In this document: one piece after another, positions 1 through 8,037 of the stretch | Numbering within the stretch: position 1 is the first letter of the stretch | Layout: every line of letters starts with the position of its first letter | DNA from: Pseudomonadota bacterium | GTDB lineage: Bacteria; Pseudomonadota; Gammaproteobacteria; Competibacterales; Competibacteraceae | DNA: 10,078 nucleotides | Reading direction: 5' to 3' | NCBI GenBank assembly: GCA_018262135.1 | Contig: JAGTSD010000046.1 | Span: 1 to 10,078, forward strand | Position numbers and translations under genes: made by a program | The notes under the pieces: model-generated | The model's input: only the letters and a program-made list of their open reading frames with translations | What the model was told of the DNA's origin: nothing | Databases searched by the model: none

Positions 1-711
1 GCGGGCAGCGCGTGGGCGGTCAGCGCGATGATCGGCGTCCGCGCCCGGCCTTCGGCAGCCTCAAGGCGCCGAATTCGCCGGGTAGCCTCGAAGCCGTCCA
101 GTTCCGGCATTTGCACGTCCATCAGCACGATGGCGTACTGCTCCCGTTCCAGGGCGGCGACCGCTTCCAGGCCATTGCTGGCGATGGCGACCTCCAGCCC
201 CCGCTGGCGCAGCATCGCCTTGCCGATCTGCTGAGTGGTGAGATTGTCCTCCACCAGCAGCACCCGCTCGCCGGCAAAATGCAGTTCCGCGCCGGGCCGG
301 ACGGAACGCGCCTCTTCCACGGGAGCGCGGCCGTCATCCCGATTGAGAATGGTGGCGATGGCGTCGTACAGGTCCGACTGGCGCACCGGCTTGTCCAGCC
401 AGATATCAATGCCCAGCTCGTCGGCGACCGCAGAGTCCCGGCCGAACGAACTGAGCATCAACAAGCGGGTTCCGGCCAGCGTCGGATCCTGCCGCAACCG
501 CTTCACCAGCATCAGGCCGTCCATGCCCGGCATGTTGAAGTCGAGCAGCACCAGTGGGTAGGGCCGGCCAACGGCGGCGGCGTCCTGCAACTTGGCCAGC
601 GCCTCCTCGCCGCTGCCGGCGCTGCCGGGTTGCACGCCCCAGGCGGTCAGATAGCGGTGCAGGATAATGCGGTTGGTCGCATTGTCATCCACGACCAGCA
701 TCCGGACACCG

Positions 712-2547
<1,836 letters not shown>

Positions 2548-2554
2548 GGGCGGG

Positions 2555-3427
2555 CTAACGCTCGCCCAGTGGGTCGAGCAGCTCGATGTGAAGCTCCCGC
2601 ACGTCGTTATAGTCGGCATCCTGCGCCGCTGCGATCCCCTTGAAGCCGATACCCTCCAGCGCCGCCTTGCCCGCCGGGTCGCCATCCAGCCCCAGCAGGG
2701 CGTCCCGCATCCGCTCGACCACTGCGGCGGGAACCCGCGGATGAGCGGCGATGGCGTGCGGCGTATAGCCTTGGGTGGTCCAGAGGATGCGCAGCCGGTC
2801 GCGGAGGGCGGGGTCGAGATTTTCGAAGGTCCGGGTCACCCCGCCGCCGGCCGGGTAGAGGCCCTGGGCGACGTTCAGATAAACCGAGTCGTGGGAAGCG
2901 ACATACTTCGGGGTGATGGCAATCCCCTGCCGGGTCAGGGCGGCCCGCACCAGCACGGTCGCGGCGAACGCGGCGGGCGCCGGAAAGACCAGGGTCTGGT
3001 CCTTGAGTGCGGCCAGGTCCCGATAGGGCGCATCCTTGCGCACCACCACGATGCCTTTCAGCAGCCGGTCTTTTTCCCTGGCGAACACCGCGTAGCCGCG
3101 CCGCTGGTGAAAGACCGTGTAGTGATAGGGGTTCATGTAGGCGAAATCGTACTCACCCGCCGCGAGCCGCCGCTCGAACGTTGGAATGTCGGGCGCGGTG
3201 GCGAACCGCAGATTCAGGCTGGTTTTCGCTTGCAGTGCGTTGAGCACCGGCGTCCAGGTCCGCGCGAGCTCGGTGGCGGATTGCTGCGGCACAATCCCGA
3301 AGGTGTAAACCGGATTTGCCGGCGGGCCGGCTGCCAGCGTCGAGAGGGTCCACAGCAGACTGGCGGCCAGCGCGATCAGCCACGCCCACGGGCCGCCTCT
3401 CTTGAAAAATGCCGGATGGGTCGCCAC
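2555..3427 (-). CDS. PhnD-type periplasmic substrate-binding protein
   Basis: The 290-residue protein has an N-terminal signal sequence (hydrophobic stretch ~13-33, likely cleavage near LAA-GPP). The mature part has the pattern of the phosphate/phosphite/phosphonate ABC-type binding proteins: YTFGIVPQQSATELAR at ~41-56 with the following helix, and the ligand-pocket motif DFAYMNPYHYTVF at ~94-106. Later come a Lys/Arg-rich hinge region and a C-terminal helix-rich lobe. The start is GTG at 3425-3427, which gives the signal peptide; the upstream GGAATGAG is only a modest ribosome binding site. No permease or ATPase gene is visible. The next gene, 7 bases downstream, is a membrane histidine kinase, so a role as a periplasmic sensor subunit is more likely than transport. 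The ligand cannot be read from the sequence; phosphonate specificity should not be assumed. Confidence 0.85.
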   Translation of the reverse strand: MATHPAFFKRGGPWAWLIALAASLLWTLSTLAAGPPANPVYTFGIVPQQSATELARTWTPVLNALQAKTSLNLRFATAPDIPTFERRLAAGEYDFAYMNPYHYTVFHQRRGYAVFAREKDRLLKGIVVVRKDAPYRDLAALKDQTLVFPAPAAFAATVLVRAALTRQGIAITPKYVASHDSVYLNVAQGLYPAGGGVTRTFENLDPALRDRLRILWTTQGYTPHAIAAHPRVPAAVVERMRDALLGLDGDPAGKAALEGIGFKGIAAAQDADYNDVRELHIELLDPLGER

Positions 3428-3514
3428 GGTTTTTTCTCATTCCACGAAGGGTTGGACGATAAGATAACCATAGCTCGGAACCTTCAACACGCAATTCGTA
3501 TCCCGCCCTTCGAG

Positions 3515-3535
3515 CAGCCTCCTTCCCTGAGGCTG
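3515..3535. repeat. Small inverted repeat in the divergent intergenic region
   Basis: CAGCCTC and GAGGCTG form a perfect 7-bp stem around a 7-base loop. No T-run follows on either strand, so it is not a typical intrinsic terminator. It could be an operator or a leader hairpin of the minus-strand sensor operon; the role is unknown. Confidence 0.45.
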
Positions 3536-3716
3536 GCTTGTTTCTCACCTGGCCAGGCACGGTTGGAACCGATGCCCTGTCGCCGCTGAAGGTCCACCGG
3601 GTTGGCGGACCGCCGGTTTGGCCCTGCGTAGCCACTGGAACCGAATCTTTGTTGTATCCTTATACGCGATAACCCCGTATGGGCCGTGGTTTCGCGATCG
3701 CCCACCCAACCAGAAC

Positions 3717-3722
3717 AAGGAG
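3717..3722 (+). promoter_or_regulatory. Ribosome binding site that fixes the GH57 start
   Basis: AAGGAG lies 7 bases before ATG at 3730. It selects this start over the in-frame ATG at 3679, which would add 17 residues unlike the family, and over the out-of-frame ATG at 3725. Confidence 0.75.
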
Positions 3723-3729
3723 CCATGCG

Positions 3730-5019
3730 ATGCGAGAGATTCATCATGCCCTGGTGCTGAACATGCACCAGCCCCCGAACAATCTGGATCGCCTGCTCGA
3801 AACCAACGAATGGGAAGCCAAGGAAATCCTGTTCGCCTACGACCGCATGCCACGGGCGCTGTGGGACTATCAGGACATTGCCCGCGTGCATTTGTCGCTG
3901 TCCGGCACGCTGCTGGAAACGCTGTCCAATCCCAACTTCCAGGAGCGCGCCTACGGCATGGTGGACTGCGGCAAGCTGCTGTGGCACCTGCAAAATCAGC
4001 AAATGTTCGAGATTCTCGGCACCGGCTACTACCACCCGGTGCTGGCGCTGATTCCCGAGGCCGACTGGGACGAGCACATCGCCCGCTGGCAGGCCATCGC
4101 CCGCCATCTGCTGTGGCGAACCCAGTTCAACGGCTTCTGGCCGCCGGAAATGGGCTTCGACATGAAGCTGATTCCGCACCTGAAAAAGGCCGGCTACCGC
4201 TACGTCATGGTGGACTGCGAGTACGTGGACCCGGTGGACTCGATGCACTGGCAGGAGCTGCGCTACCGGCCGCACATCGCCGAATACGGCGGCGAGGAGA
4301 TCGTCATCATCGTCCGCGACCGGGAACTGTCCGACGCGCAACTGGCAGGCATGGACTACGGCTGGTTCTACCACGAACTGCACGAGCGCACCAAGTGGTG
4401 CGATTTCCCACCGCTGGTGACCACCGCCACCGACGGCGACAACGGCGGCTGGTTCCGCAACGTCGCCGAGAAGGCGAATTTCTGGACCTATTTCTATCAC
4501 GAAGCGATGGAGGAAATTCGCGCCGGGCATTCGACCCTGCGACCGATCTTCATCAGCGACTATCTGGACCGGTTCGGCGCCCAGGGCCGGGTCACGGTGC
4601 GGCGCGGGGCCTGGAACACCGACACCCACCACGGCTGGGATTTCCACCAGTGGCAGGGTTCCTGGATCCAGCGCGACACCATGGTCCGGGTGCACGACCT
4701 CAGCCGGGAATTTCACGCGGTGGCGCAGGCGGTGGCGAACGCCCGCGATCCCAATCCGGAGCTGGCGCGGGTGCTGAACGAGGCGCACTGGCATCTGCTG
4801 CGCGCCGAGACCAGTTGCAATTTCTACTGGGGCGAGGCCTGGGTTCACAAATCCCACGCCGATCTGGACGATGTCGCCTGGCATCTGGGCGAGGCCAAGG
4901 CGCTGCTGGGTCCGCGCTGGGTGGGCATCGCGGCGGAACCCGCCGAAACACCTACCGAGGAGGCCGCAAAACCGGCCACCGAGCCGGACGAAGCCCCGCC
5001 CACGCCAAAAGACGACTGA
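3730..5019 (+). CDS. Glycoside hydrolase family 57 protein
   Basis: The 429-residue cytoplasmic protein has no signal peptide. It shows the GH57 landmarks in order: the N-terminal NMHQPP at 11-16, FWPPEMGFD at 137-144 with the expected catalytic nucleophile Glu140, and TTATDGDNGGWF at 231-242 with the likely acid/base Asp235. Aromatic, His- and Trp-rich segments (GAWNTDTHHGWDFHQW, 293-308) probably line the sugar site. Known GH57 enzymes act on alpha-glucans (amylase, 4-alpha-glucanotransferase, branching enzyme, amylopullulanase); which activity applies here cannot be decided from motifs. A role in glycogen or maltodextrin metabolism is inference. The last ~30 residues form a Pro/Glu/Ala-rich, acidic, low-complexity tail that is probably disordered. 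The gene stands alone: divergent from the sensor operon, convergent with the small secreted protein, with a MITE-like element 58 bases past its stop. Confidence 0.88.
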   Translation: MREIHHALVLNMHQPPNNLDRLLETNEWEAKEILFAYDRMPRALWDYQDIARVHLSLSGTLLETLSNPNFQERAYGMVDCGKLLWHLQNQQMFEILGTGYYHPVLALIPEADWDEHIARWQAIARHLLWRTQFNGFWPPEMGFDMKLIPHLKKAGYRYVMVDCEYVDPVDSMHWQELRYRPHIAEYGGEEIVIIVRDRELSDAQLAGMDYGWFYHELHERTKWCDFPPLVTTATDGDNGGWFRNVAEKANFWTYFYHEAMEEIRAGHSTLRPIFISDYLDRFGAQGRVTVRRGAWNTDTHHGWDFHQWQGSWIQRDTMVRVHDLSREFHAVAQAVANARDPNPELARVLNEAHWHLLRAETSCNFYWGEAWVHKSHADLDDVAWHLGEAKALLGPRWVGIAAEPAETPTEEAAKPATEPDEAPPTPKDD

Positions 5020-5044
5020 GGACCAAATGCTGGGCGGCCACGGA

Positions 5045-5069
5045 ATCGGTGGCGTGGACCGGAACCGAT
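5045..5069 (+). terminator. Possible hairpin downstream of GH57
   Basis: ATCGGT (5045-5050) pairs with ACCGAT (5064-5069), 26 bases after the GH57 stop. There is no T-run behind it, so it would be at best a weak or Rho-assisted end. The REP hairpins slightly further on may be the real transcript boundary. Confidence 0.25.
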
Positions 5070-5077
5070 CCCGTCGT

Positions 5078-5212
5078 TAACTAGTGTCTGAACGGAAATC
5101 TGGGATGTAGGTTGGGCATAAGCGAAGCGTTGCCCAACAGGATCAGGATGTTGGGCTTCGCAAGCTCAGCCCAACCTACTGGGTTTCAGGGTTTTCGTTC
5201 AGACACTAACTA
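5078..5212. mobile_element. MITE-like element with TIRs and 6-bp target duplication
   Basis: The element proper is 5084-5206 (123 bp). Its ends are perfect 11-bp inverted repeats, GTGTCTGAACG (5084-5094) and CGTTCAGACAC (5196-5206), with partial similarity for some bases further in. TAACTA flanks it directly on both sides (5078-5083 and 5207-5212), as expected for a target duplication. It has no room for a transposase, so it would move with one supplied elsewhere. An alternative reading with a YTAR-like target (CTAG left, CTAA right) is possible, so the family cannot be named. The interior is a pair of REP hairpins listed separately. It lies between two convergent genes, a neutral landing site. 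Confidence 0.75.
5107..5179. repeat. REP-type hairpin pair (GTTGGGC stems) inside the MITE-like element
   Basis: GTAG (5107-5110) precedes the stem GTTGGGC (5111-5117) / GCCCAAC (5132-5138). An inverted second unit follows: GTTGGGCT (5150-5157) / AGCCCAAC (5168-5175), then CTAC (5176-5179). A GTAG foot next to a hairpin, in tail-to-tail pairs, is the known layout of REP/BIME elements that are mobilised in trans by RAYT (TnpA-REP) proteins. The loop of the right unit, TCGCAAGCTC (5158-5167), is identical to that of the two other pairs in this window although the stems differ. Confidence 0.75.
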
Positions 5213-5228
5213 GCCGCCCCGCTCTGCG

Positions 5229-5630
5229 TCACCGGTTGGGCTGATCCCAATCCGGGCCTGGCTGCCGCTCCAGGCGACGGGCGGCGTCGTAACCCAGATG
5301 GTCGCGGGTCAGCCGGAAACTCGGCTCGCCGCGCCGGTTGAAGCAAACCTGTTCGGCGCGGTCGCAACGCACGCCCGGCTCGGGATAGAACACGCGCTCG
5401 GGCCGCCTCGGCTCTTCCCGCCGCAAATTCCAGCGCAGCGCCCGGGCGGCGTCCCGCCCGAAATATTGCCGGGTCATCTCCACGCTGGGCGAACCACGGT
5501 AGTAGCAGATTTGCTCGACGTCATCGCAGCGCACGCCCCGTTCCGGCCGAAAGGTCTCAGCGACCGCCGGCGTCAGACCGGCGCCCATCAACAATAAACC
5601 TACACCCAACAACGAATGCCTGAGTTTCAT
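5229..5630 (-). CDS. Small exported protein with two YcgJ-like Cys repeats
   Basis: The 133-residue protein begins at ATG 5628-5630, with GGGAG upstream; a longer frame to 5792 would only add non-family sequence before the signal peptide. Residues 1-24 are a signal peptide (hydrophobic core LLGVGLLLMGAGL, cleavage after AVA). The mature protein consists of two related ~40-residue units, ~28-65 and ~82-120. Each has the pattern PxxGVRCD...EQxCxxR.G.PS..(L/M)TR.(Y/H)xG.DAAR, so Cys35/Cys42 and Cys89/Cys96 probably form one disulfide per unit. The pattern recalls the YcgJ / Fels-1-like family of small periplasmic proteins of unknown function, where I expect one unit; this assignment is tentative. 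The gene is convergent with GH57 and divergent from parA. Confidence 0.72.
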   Translation of the reverse strand: MKLRHSLLGVGLLLMGAGLTPAVAETFRPERGVRCDDVEQICYYRGSPSVEMTRQYFGRDAARALRWNLRREEPRRPERVFYPEPGVRCDRAEQVCFNRRGEPSFRLTRDHLGYDAARRLERQPGPDWDQPNR

Positions 5631-5851
5631 TGCAATGCTCCCGGCCACGCTCCCGGCGGCCCATCCGCCCGGTCGCGCCCTGCCTTGTGGTTGACTTCGG
5701 GGCGCATCCTGCCCGAGCCCGAATGAACTTGCGCTGAATCCTGCCAGAGCGAATCGTTGCCCATCGGGTCTGTTTTTGGATCGTGCGTACAAATCGTGGT
5801 CGAGTGCGCTAAACTAGTCAACAGGCGATCTGTCCTGCTGGAGCCGGTCCG
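5631..5851. other. Intergenic region between the YcgJ-like gene and parA
   Basis: These 221 bases lie between two divergent genes and should hold the parAB promoter, and possibly the ParA operator and parS. I do not see a canonical parS palindrome of the TGTTYCACGTGRAACA type, nor a convincing -35/-10 pair. TTGACT at 5691-5696 has no matching -10 box. Confidence 0.35.
5840..5843 (+). promoter_or_regulatory. Ribosome binding site of parA
   Basis: GGAG lies 8 bases before ATG at 5852. It favours this start over the second in-frame ATG at 5861. Confidence 0.5.
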
Positions 5852-7060
5852 ATGCAAGCCATGCGCTTCAATTTCCGAACTCTGTGCCGCAACGCTGCCG
5901 AGCGCGGCGGCCAGATGCAGCGCCGCCTGCTGGAAGCCCTCGGCGCGCGGCATTCGGTCAAGACGCTGCCAGAGTTCGGCATCGAGCGGGCAGCGCAACT
6001 GGCCGGTTGCACCGCCAACCATTTGCGCAATCTGGAAACGCGCGGCGAGTTGCCGGAACCCCGGATGGTAGAAGCGGGCTCGATCCAGCGGCGGATCTAT
6101 AACTACAACGAAGTCAACCGCATCCGCGAAATCATCGGCAAGCGCCCCGCCCGTCCGCCCGGTGCCAGTTGCGTGCGGGTGGTGTTCTCCAATCTCAAGG
6201 GTGGGGTGGCGAAAACCACCATGTCCCTGCACTTCGCCCAGTATCTGGCGCGCGAAGGCTACCGGGTGCTGCTGGTAGACGCCGACCCGCAGGCCACGAC
6301 GACTGGCGCGTTCGGCCTGATTCCCGATCTCGATCTGAACGACGGCGACGATCTGTTTCCGGCCCTGACCGAAGCGCCTATCCGGCTCGAAGCGGCGATC
6401 AAGCGCACCCACTGGGCCAATCTGGACCTGGCGCCGGCGCGGCTGGCTCTGCAATACACCGACTGGAAGCTGTCGCAGCCGGAGGAGCGCCAGAACGAAA
6501 ACCTGGGACCACCGCCGGTGCGGCTGCACCGGGCGCTGAAAACGGTCGAGGATCGTTACGATGTGATCGTGGTGGACACGCCGCCCTCGCTGGGGATGCT
6601 GGCGTTGAACGCCATCGCCGCCGCCAACCTGATCGTGATGCCCATCGTCCCGCACATGTACGACATTTCCTCCAGTGTCCAGTATTTCCGCATCCTGGAG
6701 CAGGTGTGCGCGCTGTACGAGCGGGAAATCAACGTGCAGCGGCTCAACATCCTGCTGACCAAGGTGGACGCCAGCACCGAGACGCTGAACAACATCGCGG
6801 TCATCAACGGCGCCTATGGCGAACTGATTCTCAGCAATCGCATGGGCCTGACCAAGGAATTGCAGAAATCCGCCAGCGACCAGCTCAGCATCTACGAAAT
6901 CGATCAGCCGCGCGGTTCCCGCGACACCTACAACCGGGCGATCATGATGCTGGACGGGGTCAATTCGGAGATCCTGCTGGCGGTGCGCCAGCTCTGGCAG
7001 CAGGAAATCCTCAGCGGCATTGAGGCCGCCGAGGCTGACCGGACGAGGATGCTGGCATGA
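5852..7060 (+). CDS. parA: ParA-type partition ATPase with N-terminal DNA-binding domain
   Basis: The 402-residue protein has a deviant Walker A motif KGGVAKTT (116-123) with the signature Lys116, a second motif LLVDADPQAT with Asp143 and Asp145, and a Walker B strand VIVVDTPPSLG. These mark the ParA/MinD family, whose members bind DNA in the ATP state and position ParB-bound DNA. The first ~105 residues hold a MerR-like helix-turn-helix (about 41-64, FGIERAAQLAGCTANHLRNLE) and a following RRIYNYNEVNRIREI segment. This layout is that of type Ia ParA proteins of plasmids and some secondary replicons, in which the N-terminal domain binds the par promoter and represses it; chromosomal ParA lacks it. 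parB overlaps by 4 bases (ATGA, 7057-7060), so the two are co-translated. A chromosome-segregation role is less likely given the extra domain. The symbol names the family only. Confidence 0.88.
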   Translation: MQAMRFNFRTLCRNAAERGGQMQRRLLEALGARHSVKTLPEFGIERAAQLAGCTANHLRNLETRGELPEPRMVEAGSIQRRIYNYNEVNRIREIIGKRPARPPGASCVRVVFSNLKGGVAKTTMSLHFAQYLAREGYRVLLVDADPQATTTGAFGLIPDLDLNDGDDLFPALTEAPIRLEAAIKRTHWANLDLAPARLALQYTDWKLSQPEERQNENLGPPPVRLHRALKTVEDRYDVIVVDTPPSLGMLALNAIAAANLIVMPIVPHMYDISSSVQYFRILEQVCALYEREINVQRLNILLTKVDASTETLNNIAVINGAYGELILSNRMGLTKELQKSASDQLSIYEIDQPRGSRDTYNRAIMMLDGVNSEILLAVRQLWQQEILSGIEAAEADRTRMLA

Positions 7061-7935
7061 GCCGCCGCAAATCCCTGCCGAGCCTGGGCGAGTGGATCGG
7101 CGCCGGCGGCCACCGTTTCGACGGGAACCTGCTGGGCGGAGAGCTCCGGCAACTGGATCTCGACCAGCTCGTCGCGGGCCGCTACCAGCCGCGCCAGCGC
7201 CTCGACGCGGCGTATCTGGGCGAGCTGGAACAGAGCATCCGCCAGTTCGGAGTGATCGAACCGCTGGTGGCGCGGCCGCTGGCGGATGGCAGCTACGAAA
7301 TCCTGGCCGGCCACATGCGCTGGCAGGCAGCGCAACAGGCCGGCTTGCGCCAGGCGCCGGTGGTGGTGCGGGAAGCGGACGATCGAACCGCCGCCGCCAT
7401 CGCCCTGGTGGAAAACCTGCTGCGCCGGGATTTGAATCCTATCGAGGAAGGCCGGGCGCTGCGGCGCCTGCGCGAGGAATTTGGGCTAACTCAGGAGCAA
7501 CTGGCAGAACTGCTCGGCGTGTCGCAATCGGCGATCAGCAAGGCCCTGGGCCTGCTCAGCCTGGACCCGGCGGTGCAGGCTCTGATCGAGGATGCCCGGC
7601 TGGAAGCGGGCCACGGCAAGGTGCTGCTCGGCCTGCCGCGCGAGAGCCAGGTCCGGCTGGCCGAACAGGCGGTGGACGCGGGTTGGAGCGTGCGGGAACT
7701 GGAACGGCGGCGGACCCTGCTGGCGGCCGCGCCCCGGTCCCGGCTGGCCACACCGCGCGATCCCGATCTGGTCCGGCTGGAGGAACGGCTGCGGGAACGG
7801 CTGACCGCGCCGGTGCGGCTGCGCTACGACGCCGCCCGGGGTCATGGCCGGATCGAAATCGGCTTCGCCACTCTGGAGGAATGCGATGGGATTCTGGAAC
7901 GGCTGGGGGTGGGCGAGAGAGCGGAGAGTGAGTAG
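7057..7935 (+). CDS. parB: ParB-type partition protein (CTPase / parS-binding)
   Basis: The 292-residue protein shows the ParB order of motifs. QPR (44-46) opens the ParB/Srx domain, and LEQSIRQFGVIEPL (57-70) and YEILAGHMRWQAA (80-92) follow. ENLLRRDLNPIEEG (119-132) precedes a helix-turn-helix at ~144-165 (LTQEQLAELLGVSQSAISKAL) that reads parS. The C-terminus (~265-288, GRIEIGFATLEECDGILERLG) fits the dimerisation region. Family members clamp around DNA in a CTP-dependent way. The CTP motif, normally GERR or GHRR, reads GHMR here (Met87 for the first Arg; Arg88 kept). The start overlaps the parA stop. The stop codon TAG (7933-7935) is the GTAG foot of a REP repeat, and the last two sense codons are partly repeat-derived, so the C-terminus may have been altered slightly. 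Confidence 0.88.
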   Translation: MSRRKSLPSLGEWIGAGGHRFDGNLLGGELRQLDLDQLVAGRYQPRQRLDAAYLGELEQSIRQFGVIEPLVARPLADGSYEILAGHMRWQAAQQAGLRQAPVVVREADDRTAAAIALVENLLRRDLNPIEEGRALRRLREEFGLTQEQLAELLGVSQSAISKALGLLSLDPAVQALIEDARLEAGHGKVLLGLPRESQVRLAEQAVDAGWSVRELERRRTLLAAAPRSRLATPRDPDLVRLEERLRERLTAPVRLRYDAARGHGRIEIGFATLEECDGILERLGVGERAESE

Positions 7936-8004
7936 GATGCGGTGACGAAGGAACCGCATCCATCACGACCGATGCGGTTCGCAAGCTCACCGCATCCTAC
8001 GACT
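7928..8004. repeat. 77-bp REP hairpin pair (GATGCGGT stems), copy 1
   Basis: The core runs from GTAG (7932-7935) to CTAC (7997-8000). The left hairpin is GATGCGGT 7936-7943 / ACCGCATC 7953-7960 with a 9-base loop. The right hairpin is GATGCGGT 7971-7978 / ACCGCATC 7989-7996 with loop TCGCAAGCTC. Identity with the copy at 9770-9846 covers 77 bases with four differences, which sets the boundaries used here. It is a BIME-like tail-to-tail REP pair. It overlaps the last codons of parB and probably marks the end of the parAB transcript. Confidence 0.88.
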
Positions 8005-8037
8005 ACTGATGAAACATTCGACTCAAGATACCGTCCC

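Larger units (their letters stand above)
3428..3729. other. Divergent intergenic region between the sensor operon and GH57
   Basis: These 302 bases separate two divergent genes and should hold both promoters. I see no convincing gene and no clear sigma-70 pair. A 7-bp stem (CAGCCTC 3515-3521 / GAGGCTG 3529-3535, 7-base loop) lies in the leader of the minus-strand operon, and GGTCC/GGACC arms occur near 3590-3611. I could not match it to a riboswitch class I know. Confidence 0.5.

Noticed and set aside
2555..3427. Phosphonate uptake operon
   Set aside because: The binding protein alone does not show this; no permease or ATPase is present and the partner gene is a kinase.
3484..4884. Minus-strand open frame of 466 codons opposite GH57
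   Set aside because: GH57 motifs on the plus strand are decisive; this frame is a mirror of GC-rich codons.
5107..5179. CRISPR-like short repeats
   Set aside because: The repeats are palindromic pairs with GTAG feet, not regularly spaced direct repeats with unique spacers, and no cas gene is present.
5691..5719. parA promoter starting at TTGACT
   Set aside because: No acceptable -10 box lies 16-19 bases downstream; the following sequence is GC-rich.
5627..6655. Minus-strand open frame of 342 codons opposite the parA start
   Set aside because: ParA motifs and its extension are on the plus strand; the mirror product has no domain features.
7936..8037. Molybdenum-cofactor riboswitch upstream of moeA
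   Set aside because: The structured part of this leader is fully explained by the REP pair, which also occurs elsewhere; no further conserved fold is visible.
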